Below, piece after piece: positions 1-7,579 of a DNA stretch of 64,000 bases. Below the pieces are notes generated by a model. That model searched no databases, was not told the DNA's origin, and saw nothing but the letters and a program-made list of their open reading frames with translations. Source of the DNA: an uncultured Gemmiger sp. (GTDB lineage Bacteria; Bacillota; Clostridia; Oscillospirales; Ruminococcaceae). Where the stretch lies: assembly GCA_944388175.1 (NCBI GenBank), contig CALXHR010000004.1:62001-126000 (forward strand). Direction: 5' to 3'. The position numbers and the translations under genes were made by a program. Every line of letters begins with the position of its first letter. Positions within the stretch are counted from its first letter, which is position 1.

Positions 1-1047
1 ACGCTGCGCAACAGCGTGTACAACCAGGTGGTATGGGCCATCGGCGCGCTGGGCTGCGCGCGGTATTTCCGCTGCACCGTCAGCCCGATGGAATGCACCT
101 ACCTGCCCACAGGGCAGAAAATTTTGTTTTTTGGCCTGGACGACGCGGGCAAGCTGAAAAGCATCAAGGTGCCGTTTGGGTCGGTGGGGCTGTGCTGGTT
201 TGAGGAGTTGGACCAGTTTGACGGGCCGGAGGAGGTGCGCAATGTGGAGCAGAGCATTTTGCGCGGCGGCGACTGGACGCTGACGCTGAAAAGCTTTAAC
301 CCGCCGGCCATGGCGCGCAGCTGGGTGAACCGCTACGCGCGCGAGGTGCGCCCCGGCAAGCTGGTGCACCATTCGACCTACCGCGACCTGCCGCGCAGCT
401 TTTTGGGCGAGCGGTTCTGGGCCGACGCCGAGCACCTGCAAAAGACCAACCCCGCCGCCTACCGGCACGAGTACGGCGGCGAGGTGGTGGGCAGCGGCGC
501 GGCGGTGTTTGAAAACCTTGCCTTGCGCGCCGTGCCGGACGAGGAGATCGCCGCGTTTGACCGGCTGTACCACGGCGTGGACTGGGGCTGGTACCCCGAC
601 CCCTGGGCCTACAACGCCGTGTACTACGACGCGGCGCGGCGCACGCTGGTGGTGTTTGACGAGCTGACGCGCACCCGCACGCCCAACCGCGACACCGCCC
701 AGCTGCTGGTGGCGCGTGGCGTGGGCGGCGATGACGGCGGGCTGCTGACCGCCGACGCGGCGGAGCCGAAATCCTGCGCAGATTACCGCGCGGCGGGCCT
801 GCCCTGCCGCGCCGCGCACAAAGGCCCCGGCAGCGTGCGCGAGAGCATGAAATGGCTGCAGGGGCTGGCGGCCATTGTCATTGACCCGGCGCGCTGCCCT
901 GCCACGGCGGCCGAGTTCAGCGAGTATGAGTATGCGCGCGACCCCCGCACCGGCGAGGTGCTGCCCGGCTACCCCGATGTGAACAACCACCACATCGACG
1001 CCGTGCGCTACGCGGTGGAAAGCATCTGGCGGCGGCGCGGCGTATAA
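1..1047 (+). CDS. Phage terminase large subunit, C-terminal part (cut by window edge)
   Basis: The frame is open from the first base, so the start and the ATPase half with its Walker A motif lie to the left of the window. About 348 residues are visible. They resemble the PBSX/XtmB-type terminase large subunit, the motor and nuclease that packages phage DNA into proheads. The segment GVDWGWYPDP near residue 192 sits where the RNase H-like nuclease domain carries its first metal-binding aspartate, TADAAEPKS near residue 253 fits the second, and the end NNHHIDAVRYAVE matches the usual NHxxDAxRYA tail. A GTG at 16 could act as a start only if the gene were broken. No portal, capsid or tail gene follows, so this is probably the edge of a prophage remnant. 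Confidence 0.85.
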   Translation, partial: TLRNSVYNQVVWAIGALGCARYFRCTVSPMECTYLPTGQKILFFGLDDAGKLKSIKVPFGSVGLCWFEELDQFDGPEEVRNVEQSILRGGDWTLTLKSFNPPAMARSWVNRYAREVRPGKLVHHSTYRDLPRSFLGERFWADAEHLQKTNPAAYRHEYGGEVVGSGAAVFENLALRAVPDEEIAAFDRLYHGVDWGWYPDPWAYNAVYYDAARRTLVVFDELTRTRTPNRDTAQLLVARGVGGDDGGLLTADAAEPKSCADYRAAGLPCRAAHKGPGSVRESMKWLQGLAAIVIDPARCPATAAEFSEYEYARDPRTGEVLPGYPDVNNHHIDAVRYAVESIWRRRGV

Positions 1048-1057
1048 GCGGTAAAAT

Positions 1058-1087
1058 TTGACAAAACGCGGTTTTTTTTGCTATACT
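1058..1087 (+). promoter_or_regulatory. Vegetative promoter of the small membrane protein
   Basis: TTGACA (1058-1063) and TATACT (1082-1087) are separated by 18 bases, close to consensus for the housekeeping sigma factor. It begins 10 bases after the terminase stop and lies 60 bases before the next start codon. Confidence 0.8.
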
Positions 1088-1147
1088 GGTGCATCGGTAA
1101 ACCCTGTCAAAAGAAACCCCCTGCCATACATTAGGAGGAAGTATCGA

Positions 1148-1528
1148 ATGAAAACCGCACTCAAGATCGTTTCCGTGCTGCAGATCATCGGCGGCATCCT
1201 GACCGCCGTGCTGGGCCTGTCGCTCACCACGCTGTTCGCCATGGGCGCCGAGGAAGCCGGCGCCGGCGGGCTGGTCGTGCTCACCGTCCTGCTGCTGGTG
1301 GTGTCCGGCGGCGTCGCCATCGTCAGCGGCGTGCTGGGCCTGCGCGCCGCCAAGGACCCCGCCAAGGCCATGCCCGCCGTCGTGCTGGGCGGCATCTCGC
1401 TGGCGCTGTCCGTCGTCTCGCTGGTGACGTCCTTCTCGCTCGAGAGCCTGGCGCAGTGCGTGCTGCCTGCCATCTACTTTGGCTGCGCGCTGGGCCTCAA
1501 GAACAGCGCCAGCCAGGGCAACGAGTGA
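1148..1528 (+). CDS. Small four-helix membrane protein of unknown function
   Basis: A 126-residue protein starting with MKTALKIVSVLQ. The ATG at 1148 is chosen because AGGAGG lies at 1133-1138, nine bases upstream; longer versions of the frame would run through the promoter. It has about four hydrophobic stretches (roughly residues 6-32, 40-66, 75-96 and 100-118) joined by short polar loops, so it is an integral membrane protein. I see no catalytic or binding motif. It resembles the many small DUF4064-like Firmicute membrane proteins, but that assignment is a guess. It is transcribed alone: a strong promoter precedes it and a strong hairpin follows it. Confidence 0.75.
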   Translation: MKTALKIVSVLQIIGGILTAVLGLSLTTLFAMGAEEAGAGGLVVLTVLLLVVSGGVAIVSGVLGLRAAKDPAKAMPAVVLGGISLALSVVSLVTSFSLESLAQCVLPAIYFGCALGLKNSASQGNE

Positions 1529-1559
1529 TCGCCGCCCGCCTGTAAAACGCCGCAAAACG

Positions 1560-1601
1560 CCGCGGGGCGTACCCATTGGGTACGCCCCGCGGTTTTTGTT
1601 T
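1560..1601 (+). terminator. Rho-independent terminator
   Basis: A perfect 15-bp stem (1560-1574 with 1578-1592) closes on a 3-base ATT loop and is followed by TTTTTGTTTT. It ends the small membrane protein gene and faces the end of the opposite-strand M56 gene. Confidence 0.9.
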
Positions 1602-1612
1602 TGGTATCGAGT

Positions 1613-3481
1613 TTATTCGGCGCTCTGGGTTTCGGCCAGCAGGGCGTCCAGCGCGCGCTGCGCTTCTTCCAGCTGGGTGCGGGCATCCTGTGCCTCGGCG
1701 GCGGTCTTGTTTTGGGCGTTCAGTTCGGCGTCGAACGCCTGCGCTTCCAGGCCGGCGCACTGCTCCTGCAGCTGGTCGATCTGCTGGCGGCGCTGCGCGG
1801 CCTGTTCCTGGTTTTGCGCCGCGCCATCGGCTTCCGCCTGAGCCTGCGCTTCTTGCAGTTGGGCGAGCTGCGCCTGCACGCGCGCCAACTCTTCGCGGGC
1901 CTGCTCGGCCGCAAGCTGCAGGTCCGCCTGCGCCTGCTGTGCCTGCGCTTCGGCTTCGGCCAGGCGGGTTTCGATTTCGGCGACGACTTCCGTCGTCAGT
2001 TCGGCGCGTTCGCCGTCGCGGTAGGCGGTAAAGTAGCGCGGCTGTACCAGCACGCCGTCCACCTTCATCTCAAAATGCAGGTGGTTGCCGACGGAGTTGC
2101 CGGTGTTGCCCACATGGCCCAGCAGGTCGCCGGTTTTGACGACCTGCCCCGGTTGCACGGCCAGGTCGTCCATGTGGCTGTACAGCGTCGTCCAGCGGTG
2201 GCCGCCGACGTCCTGGCCGTGGTCCAGCTGCACAAAATTGCCGTAGGAGTCGTGCAAGCTTGCCTCGGTCACGACGCCGTCCTGCGCGGCGTACACCGGC
2301 GTGCCCTTTGCGGCGACAAGGTCGTCGCCGCGGTGGCCGAGGGCGTCTATTGCATAGCGGCTGATGTAGTTGTACTCAGTCGGGCAGGCAAAGCGCGGGC
2401 TGCCCGCGGGGTCGTCCAGGTTGGGCAGGCCGGCCGTGTTGGGCGTAAAGGCGACGACGGCGGTCTCGGGCGTGGCGGTGTGCTCGGGGCCGGCGGTAGG
2501 CTCTGGCGTCGGTTCCGTTAAGGCGGGGGTGGTTTCGGGGGGCTCCGGCGCGGTTTCGGCCACAGTGGGCTGCACCATACAGGCCGTGACGCTGACGCCG
2601 ACGCCCAGCGCGCACAGCGCCAATGCCAGCCCGCCCAGGCGGCGGTAGCGCAGCAGGTGCACGATGCGCGTTTTGGCGCTGCCCTGCCCAAAGGCCAGGC
2701 TGCCGGGGGCCAGGCGGCCCTGCAAGGCGTAGCGCAAAATCGTCTCGCAGTAGGCGTTGCGGGCGGCCGCGCCGCAGCCGCGCACGGCGGCTTCATCGCA
2801 GGCGGCTTCCATCTCGCGCTCTAACTGGCGGAACGCCAGCCACGCCAGCGGGTTGAACCAGTGCAGGCAGACCACGGCGTAAAACAGTGGTTTTACAATC
2901 GGGTCGCCGCGGCGCAGGTGGGTGCGCTCATGCAGCAGCACGGCGTCGCGCATGGGGCCGGCCAGCCCCGCGGGCAGGTAGATGCGCGGGCGCACGATGC
3001 CCAGCGTGAACGGCGCGGGCACACACGCCCCGCTGTAACAGCCGTCGGGCGTTTTGCAGGCCAGCGCCACCTGGCGGCACAGCCGCCGGTAAGCCCACAC
3101 GGCGCGCACCGCCAGCACCAGCACGCCCGCCGCCCACACGGCGGCCAGCAAATGCCATACCGTAAGGCCCGCATACCACGGCGCGGCGGCCGGCACGGCA
3201 GCCGGGGCGGTGGCGGGCAGCGCGGGCGCAGTGGCCGGGCTTTCGGCCAGAATGCGCACGGTATCGGCGGCCTGGGCCAGCGGCTCGCTTTGGGGGCGCG
3301 GCAACGCCAGCGGGATGCCCCACGGCAGCGCAAACCGCAGCCCCACAGCCAGCCACAGCCAGCACAGCCAGCGGCTGGGCGTGTGCAGGCGGCGCAGCAG
3401 CGCGCCGACGGCCAGCGCCCCCAGCGTGGCGGCGCCGCCCCATACGCTGAGCAGCCCCAGTTGGATGACGAATTCCCGCAT
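1613..3481 (-). CDS. BlaR1-type M56 peptidase fused to an M23 peptidase domain and a coiled-coil tail
   Basis: This 622-residue membrane protein belongs to the M23/M56 metallopeptidase group. Residues 1-135 hold several membrane segments. The M56 zinc motif HERTH is at 184-188, followed by the EMEAACDEAAV region near 223-233, as in BlaR1/MecR1 sensors that cleave a BlaI repressor. Another membrane segment lies at 283-302. After a Pro/Thr-rich linker, residues 380-485 form an M23/LytM domain with H383, D387 and the HLH motif at 467-469, which would cut or bind peptidoglycan peptides outside the cell. Residues 497-622 are an Ala/Gln/Glu-rich coiled coil. The start lies 3 bases after the BlaI stop, so the two are one operon. 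The likely role is sensing cell-wall state and relieving BlaI repression. Confidence 0.88.
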   Translation of the reverse strand: MREFVIQLGLLSVWGGAATLGALAVGALLRRLHTPSRWLCWLWLAVGLRFALPWGIPLALPRPQSEPLAQAADTVRILAESPATAPALPATAPAAVPAAAPWYAGLTVWHLLAAVWAAGVLVLAVRAVWAYRRLCRQVALACKTPDGCYSGACVPAPFTLGIVRPRIYLPAGLAGPMRDAVLLHERTHLRRGDPIVKPLFYAVVCLHWFNPLAWLAFRQLEREMEAACDEAAVRGCGAAARNAYCETILRYALQGRLAPGSLAFGQGSAKTRIVHLLRYRRLGGLALALCALGVGVSVTACMVQPTVAETAPEPPETTPALTEPTPEPTAGPEHTATPETAVVAFTPNTAGLPNLDDPAGSPRFACPTEYNYISRYAIDALGHRGDDLVAAKGTPVYAAQDGVVTEASLHDSYGNFVQLDHGQDVGGHRWTTLYSHMDDLAVQPGQVVKTGDLLGHVGNTGNSVGNHLHFEMKVDGVLVQPRYFTAYRDGERAELTTEVVAEIETRLAEAEAQAQQAQADLQLAAEQAREELARVQAQLAQLQEAQAQAEADGAAQNQEQAAQRRQQIDQLQEQCAGLEAQAFDAELNAQNKTAAEAQDARTQLEEAQRALDALLAETQSAE

Positions 3482-3484
3482 GGG

Positions 3485-3862
3485 TCACCCCTCCTCCCTG
3501 TGGGCGGCGTCCAGCAAAGCGCGGATCTCGGCGGCTTCGGCGTCGCTGATGGGCTTAGCGCTTAAAAACGCAGCCACAAAGCGCGGCAGGCTGCCGCCGA
3601 ACGTTTTGTCGACGATGGCGGCGCTCTCGGCACATTGGACGGCGGCTTTGGCCACCCGGCTCGTCACTGTGCCGCCCTGGTTTTGCAGCACGCCGCGCTC
3701 GCACAGTTTTTTCAGCACCGTGTAGGTGGTGCTTTTTTTCCAGCCCAGGGCGGCGGCCGCCAGCTGCACCAGCTGGCCGCTGGGCAGGGGTTCGTTGTCC
3801 CACACCAGACAGGCAAAGCGGTATTCGCCTTCGGCCAGGCGCAGCGGGGTTGTATCAACCAT
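3485..3862 (-). CDS. BlaI/MecI/CopY-family transcriptional repressor
   Basis: A 125-residue winged-helix protein. The recognition-helix region WKKSTTYTVLKKLCERG (about residues 41-57) is the family signature, and length matches BlaI (about 125). BlaI-type dimers bind a dyad over their own promoter and are released when the partner M56 peptidase cleaves them. The gene precedes the M56-M23 gene with a 3-base gap. A GTCTAT-N4-ATAGAC dyad sits over the predicted promoter, which fits autoregulation. No beta-lactamase gene is nearby, so the regulon is probably cell-wall stress generally; the MFS exporter upstream is another possible target. Confidence 0.93.
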   Translation of the reverse strand: MVDTTPLRLAEGEYRFACLVWDNEPLPSGQLVQLAAAALGWKKSTTYTVLKKLCERGVLQNQGGTVTSRVAKAAVQCAESAAIVDKTFGGSLPRFVAAFLSAKPISDAEAAEIRALLDAAHREEG

Positions 3863-3895
3863 ACAAGCAGTCTCCTTCCGGTTCGGGTTGGCTTT

Positions 3896-3924
3896 AGTCT
3901 ATCACAATAGACCAGCTTTGTCAA
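3896..3924 (-). promoter_or_regulatory. blaI promoter with overlapping BlaI-type operator
   Basis: On the minus strand TTGACA (3924-3919), a 17-base spacer and TAGACT (3901-3896) form a promoter 34 bases from the BlaI start codon. A perfect dyad GTCTAT-N4-ATAGAC (3897-3912) covers the -10 region and spacer, the expected place for a self-repressing BlaI dimer. Confidence 0.75.
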
Positions 3925-3970
3925 TAAAAATCGCCGGGGCTGGCGATGCCTTGCCCCGGCGCAGTTTTTT
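3923..3970. terminator. Bidirectional terminator between the MFS gene and blaI
   Basis: Stem CGCCGGGGC (3932-3940) with GCCCCGGCG (3953-3961). On the minus strand it is followed by ATTTTTATT and ends the MFS transcript; on the plus strand TTTTTT follows. The blaI -35 element begins immediately after the minus-strand T-run. The rest of the gap up to 4093 shows nothing I can name. Confidence 0.65.
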
Positions 3971-4093
3971 AGTATGCCTTGACGCGCAGCGGCATGGCAG
4001 AATGGCACATCCAAAGCCGGTTGCCGTTCTGGCGGTACGCCAGAACGGCGAGACGCTGCGCAAAAACAGGATAATAGCCGCGTTCTGCGGCCA

Positions 4094-5245
4094 TTATACC
4101 AGCTGTGTGCGCCGCCGCCAGTAGCGCAGCAGCGCCAGCGCCGCCAGGCTGGCCGCCGCGCCAAAGCCAAACGCCAGCGGCAGGCTGCGCTGGGCCAGCG
4201 CGCCGAACGCCAGGTTGGTGGCGATGGCGACGCAGTCCAAAATCATGGCGTGCAGGCTGAGGGCCGTGGCCCGGTTCTGGCTTTGCACCTGCTGGTTTTG
4301 CAGCCTGGCCTGGAACGGCTGGAACAGCCCGTTGCTGACGCGCAACAGCCACACGCCGCCCACGGCCAGCGCGGCGCGGTCGGTGGCGGCCAGCAGCAGG
4401 CAGGCCAGCGCCGGCAGCGCGCAGAACAGCCGCGCGGCCCGGCGCGTGCCCACCGTGCGCGTGAACCGTGCCGAGAACGCCCCCACCAGCCCCAGCAGCG
4501 TAGCGGCGATGTACACCGCGCCGATGGCGCTGCTGGACATGCCGCAGCGCTCATATTCCAGCTGGTTCAGGAACACCGTCACGGTCTGGTGGACTTCGGT
4601 CAGCAGGCCGACGGCCACCAGGAACGCCAGCAGCCCCGGCGCGGCCAGCGTGGCGCGCAGCGTGCGGGCAAACGGCTCCCGCGGGGCGTTTTGCGCGGCG
4701 GGGGCGGGGCGTACTTCGGCCAAACCCAGCGAGAGCAGCGCCGCCGCGCCGTAGCTGAACACCGTCAGCAGCGCGGCCAGGCGGTAGTCGTCCCCCACGC
4801 ACAGCGTGAACACCGCGGCCGCGCCCAGCATACCGGCCTCGCCCAGGCTGTTGTAGACGCCGAACACATGCTGGCTTTGCTGCGGCCCGGCGCAGAGGTA
4901 GAGGATGCTGGTATCGACGCCCGACATGCCGGTGATGACGACGCTGAGCAGCACGCGCTCGGCCAAAAAGCCGCCAAAACCCGACGCCTGCCAAAACACG
5001 AGTTTGGAGACAAAGTACAGCCAGCAACACAAAAGCATCGTGCGCTTGTAGCCGATGCGGTCGGCCACCATGCCCCAGGGCACCTCCAGCGCGATGCACA
5101 GCGCGTAGGAGATGCTTTCGGTGAGCGTGATCTCAAAGATCGAGACGCCCTGCGCCTGCCGGTACAGCGTGGCGACAGGCCCGTAAAACACCATGCCCTG
5201 CAGCAGGGCGATGGCGTACATCAGGTACAGATTGCGTTTTTGCAC
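4094..5245 (-). CDS. MFS transporter
   Basis: A 383-residue major facilitator protein with about 12 hydrophobic segments. The N-terminal half carries the A-motif-like loop WGMVADRIGYKRT (about residues 56-68) between helices 2 and 3, which follows the family pattern GxxxDRxGxR/K. This suggests a proton-driven transporter, probably an exporter, with unknown substrate. The start is a GTG at 5245 with AAAGGA about 13 bases upstream; translation from here gives a normal short MFS N-terminus. A promoter about 155 bases upstream leaves an unusually long leader. It is transcribed alone and ends at a hairpin before blaI. Confidence 0.85.
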   Translation of the reverse strand: MQKRNLYLMYAIALLQGMVFYGPVATLYRQAQGVSIFEITLTESISYALCIALEVPWGMVADRIGYKRTMLLCCWLYFVSKLVFWQASGFGGFLAERVLLSVVITGMSGVDTSILYLCAGPQQSQHVFGVYNSLGEAGMLGAAAVFTLCVGDDYRLAALLTVFSYGAAALLSLGLAEVRPAPAAQNAPREPFARTLRATLAAPGLLAFLVAVGLLTEVHQTVTVFLNQLEYERCGMSSSAIGAVYIAATLLGLVGAFSARFTRTVGTRRAARLFCALPALACLLLAATDRAALAVGGVWLLRVSNGLFQPFQARLQNQQVQSQNRATALSLHAMILDCVAIATNLAFGALAQRSLPLAFGFGAAASLAALALLRYWRRRTQLV

Positions 5246-5399
5246 AAAAAAAGACCGTCCTTTTTATAAAACTTACCTATATCCCCGCGCAGGGGCACAG
5301 CAAACCGGGCGCAGCGGGCGCTGCGCCTGGCGCAGAAAGGCAAGTTTTACACGGGACGGTTCATACGCAGGTTCCAGCTTTGTGTAAAATAGTAGTTTT

Positions 5400-5428
5400 A
5401 GTATAGCACGGCGCGGCAGGGGCGTCAA
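5400..5428 (-). promoter_or_regulatory. MFS transporter promoter
   Basis: TTGACG (5428-5423), 17-base spacer, TATACT (5405-5400) on the minus strand. It is the best match in the gap and would give a leader of about 150 bases. Confidence 0.7.
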
Positions 5429-5505
5429 CCAGCGTGAGTGACATAAGAAAGCAAAGGTTTTGCAAAAACTGCGCAGAAAGCGCGCGCGGTTTGGCGGCTG
5501 TGGTG

Positions 5506-5535
5506 TTGATTTTACGCGCCCCGGCGGGGTATACT
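5506..5535 (+). promoter_or_regulatory. Promoter of the Ntn amide hydrolase
   Basis: TTGATT (5506-5511), 18-base spacer, TATACT (5530-5535), 60 bases before the start codon. Confidence 0.7.
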
Positions 5536-5594
5536 GGAAGCAGACCGAACCCCACCGCGCGGGCCGACGCCCGCGCCCCGCCCGGAGGTGTACA

Positions 5595-6566
5595 ATGTGT
5601 ACGAGCCTTGCTTTGCCGGAACACGCGCTGTACGGCCGCAACCTGGACCTGGATACCCATTTTGGCGAGCAGGTCCTGCTGGCCCCGCGGGGGCTGGCGT
5701 TTACTTTCCGGCATCTGCCGCCGCTGCCGCGCCACTACGCCATGGTGGGCATGGGCAACGCTGTGCAGAACACGCCGCTGTTTGCCGAAGCCGCCAACGA
5801 AAAAGGCCTGTATATGGCGGGGCTGTACTTCCCCGCCAGCGCGCAGTATTTTGACGCACCGGTACCGGGGGCGCGCTTTGTGGCGCCGTATGAGCTGATC
5901 CCCCTGGTGTTGGGGCAGTGCGCCACGGTGGCCGAAGCCCGCGCGCTGCTGCAAACGGTGCGGCTGGCGGCCGAGCCGTTTGCCCCGGGCTGGCCGCTGG
6001 CCCCGCTGCACTGGCAGGTGGCCGGGCCCGACGGCGTACTGGTGGCCGAGCCGCGCGCCGACGGCCTGCGCCTGTACGACGACGATACCGGCGTGCTGAC
6101 GAACGAGCCGCCCTACCCGTTCCACCGCACCAACCTGGCGCAGTACCGCGGTGTCGGGCCCGCCACGCCGCCCAACACCGTCGCCCCCGGCGTCGAGCTG
6201 GATGTGTTCGGCCAGGGGCTGGGCGGGCTGGGGCTGCCGGGCGGGGCGTCGCCCACGGCGCGCTTTGTGCGGGCGGCCTACCTGCGCGCCCACGCGGTGT
6301 TTGACGGCGAACGCCCGGCGCAGGTCGTGCAATTTTTCCATATGCTGGACGCCGTGGCCATGGTGCGCGGCAGCGTGCGCACGGCCGAAGGCCGCTGGGA
6401 CAAGACGATCTACAGCTGCTGTTTTGACGCCCAAACCCGCACCTACTATTACAAAACCTATGACGGCGGCACGCTGCACGCCGTGCGCCTGGACGCCGAA
6501 CCCGACGGCGACGCGCTGCGGGCCTACCCGCCCGCGCAAGACGCCGCCTTTGTATGGCAAAACTGA
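5595..6566 (+). CDS. Choloylglycine hydrolase-family (bile salt hydrolase/penicillin V acylase-like) Ntn hydrolase
   Basis: A 323-residue linear-amide C-N hydrolase. The ATG at 5595 is certain because the family needs Cys at position 2 as nucleophile after Met removal: the protein begins MCTS, and GGAGG lies at 5584-5588. Other expected active-site residues are present: R15 in GRNLD, D18/D20, N68 in NEKGL, N170 in TNEPPY and R223 in the ARFVR segment. No signal peptide is visible, so it acts in the cytosol. In a gut organism the likely reaction is deconjugation of glycine- or taurine-linked bile acids, though penicillin V acylase or acyl-homoserine-lactone acylase activity cannot be excluded by eye. 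It is a single-gene transcript with its own promoter. Confidence 0.9.
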   Translation: MCTSLALPEHALYGRNLDLDTHFGEQVLLAPRGLAFTFRHLPPLPRHYAMVGMGNAVQNTPLFAEAANEKGLYMAGLYFPASAQYFDAPVPGARFVAPYELIPLVLGQCATVAEARALLQTVRLAAEPFAPGWPLAPLHWQVAGPDGVLVAEPRADGLRLYDDDTGVLTNEPPYPFHRTNLAQYRGVGPATPPNTVAPGVELDVFGQGLGGLGLPGGASPTARFVRAAYLRAHAVFDGERPAQVVQFFHMLDAVAMVRGSVRTAEGRWDKTIYSCCFDAQTRTYYYKTYDGGTLHAVRLDAEPDGDALRAYPPAQDAAFVWQN

Positions 6567-6639
6567 ACCGATCGTAACCAGACCTCGGGCATCGCCCGGC
6601 GTCTGTTTGCCAGATTTGCCTGAAAACTTTTCCATGTGC

Positions 6640-6665
6640 GGCGGGGTCAAGACCCCGCCCTACAA
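6640..6665 (+). repeat. GC-rich palindrome with CTACAA tail (copy 1)
   Basis: GGCGGGGTCAAGACCCCGCC (6640-6659) is a 9-bp perfect stem with an AA loop, followed at once by CTACAA. The same unit recurs at 25910, 26424 and 34183. A second small hairpin, ACGGCCA-N4-TGGCCGT, follows at 6666-6683. Confidence 0.9.
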
Positions 6666-6719
6666 TACGGCCAAAACTGGCCGTCGAAATGCAAACCAAT
6701 GCGCTCTCATAACACAAGC

Positions 6720-6748
6720 CAAGCCCCGGGCCTGCGGCCCGGGGCTTG
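6720..6748. terminator. Hairpin between convergent genes
   Basis: A 13-bp GC stem around CCCCGGGCC/GGCCCGGGG with loop TGC (6733-6735). It separates the hydrolase from the convergent PepSY gene. T-runs are weak on both sides (TTGTGTT on the minus strand). Confidence 0.6.
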
Positions 6749-6769
6749 TTGCGTTGTACGGTTTGGGTG

Positions 6770-7489
6770 TCAGTCGTCCGTCTCCTGCGAGAAGCTCAAA
6801 ATTTCGCCGGTGGCGGCGTCGATATCGTAGTCGTACTCGGTCCAGCCGACTTTCCAGGAAAATTCATACACCGTGCGGCCGTCGTCGCGGTCGGTCTCCA
6901 GTTCCAGCGCGCGGATGTCGGCTTCGTTGACGCCGGCGTGGTTCAGCGCGATCTGCTTAGCTTCCTCGGCCGTGATGGCTGCGCCGGACGCGGCGGGGGC
7001 CGTTTGGGCCGCCTGGGCGGCGTTGTAGTCCTCGGCGTCATAGTCAAAGGCCAGCACTTCTCCGGTCAGGGCGTCGATCTCGTAGTCATACTCGGCGGCG
7101 CCGGTGTCGGTGCGCAGCCAGAACTCCACATCATATTCGGCGCGGCCGTCGTCGTAGTCCAGCCGCACGCGGATGGCTTCGACGTCGCTCTCGGCCAGGC
7201 CGGCACGGGTCAGGGCGGTGGTTTTGGCGGCGTCCTCGCCAATATAGCCGCTGTTGGGGTCGGCGCTGCCGGCGATGCCGGCGTTGGCCTCGCTGGCGGG
7301 GGCGGCCACGGGGGCCGGGGCTTCGGTAGCTGCGGGGGCGGCGTCCTGCGCGGCGGCGCTCTCGCCGGTCACCGGCACGGGGGCCGGGCCTTGCGCGGGG
7401 CCGTCAAAGTTGGCAGCTTCGGCGCAGCCGGTCAGCAGCAGGGCGGTCAGAGCGGCGGTGGCGGTCAGGGCGATAATACGGCGTTTCAT
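6770..7489 (-). CDS. Lipoprotein with two PepSY domains
   Basis: A 239-residue exported protein. The ATG at 7489 is preceded by AAGGAGG; an upstream extension would run through the promoter. The N-terminus MKRRIIALTATAALTALLLTGC ends in a lipobox (LTGC), so it is a membrane-anchored lipoprotein. An Ala/Pro/Glu linker leads to two PepSY-like repeats (about residues 85-150 and 165-235), each with the pattern of a short helix followed by strands ending in DYDYEIDALTGE or EYDYDIDAATGE. PepSY domains are thought to inhibit or modulate extracytoplasmic peptidases or sensor kinases. It lies directly downstream of a kinase/regulator pair on the same strand, so it is probably a target or accessory of that system. 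Confidence 0.9.
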   Translation of the reverse strand: MKRRIIALTATAALTALLLTGCAEAANFDGPAQGPAPVPVTGESAAAQDAAPAATEAPAPVAAPASEANAGIAGSADPNSGYIGEDAAKTTALTRAGLAESDVEAIRVRLDYDDGRAEYDVEFWLRTDTGAAEYDYEIDALTGEVLAFDYDAEDYNAAQAAQTAPAASGAAITAEEAKQIALNHAGVNEADIRALELETDRDDGRTVYEFSWKVGWTEYDYDIDAATGEILSFSQETDD

Positions 7490-7537
7490 ATTCAATTCCT
7501 CCTTGTTGTGTGGGGGTGTTTCGTTTTGTTTGACCCC

Positions 7538-7579
7538 AGTATACCGCCGCCAGATTAAAAGCACATTAAGGATTTTAAG
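7538..7579 (-). promoter_or_regulatory. PepSY-lipoprotein promoter with AT-rich direct repeats
   Basis: TATACT (7543-7538) is a good -10 with no -35. Upstream, TTAA cores recur at 7555, 7566 and 7575 (plus-strand numbers), spaced 11 and 9 bases, in an AT-rich patch inside the end of the kinase gene. This is the layout of an OmpR-family activator site, so the adjacent response regulator may activate the lipoprotein here. Confidence 0.5.

Larger units (their letters stand above)
5246..5594. other. Divergent intergenic region with two promoters and a long MFS leader
   Basis: This 349-base gap holds the minus-strand promoter for the MFS gene (5400-5428), the plus-strand promoter for the amide hydrolase (5506-5535), and about 150 bases of MFS 5' leader (5246-5399). 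The leader is GC-rich and could fold (GCGCCAGGCGCAGCGCC is self-complementary in part), but I see no leader peptide or known riboswitch. Confidence 0.6.

Noticed and set aside
5361..6650. Antisense frames over the Ntn hydrolase
   Set aside because: No ribosome site or motif, and they cross both promoters; the sense gene has the Cys2 nucleophile and conserved active-site residues.
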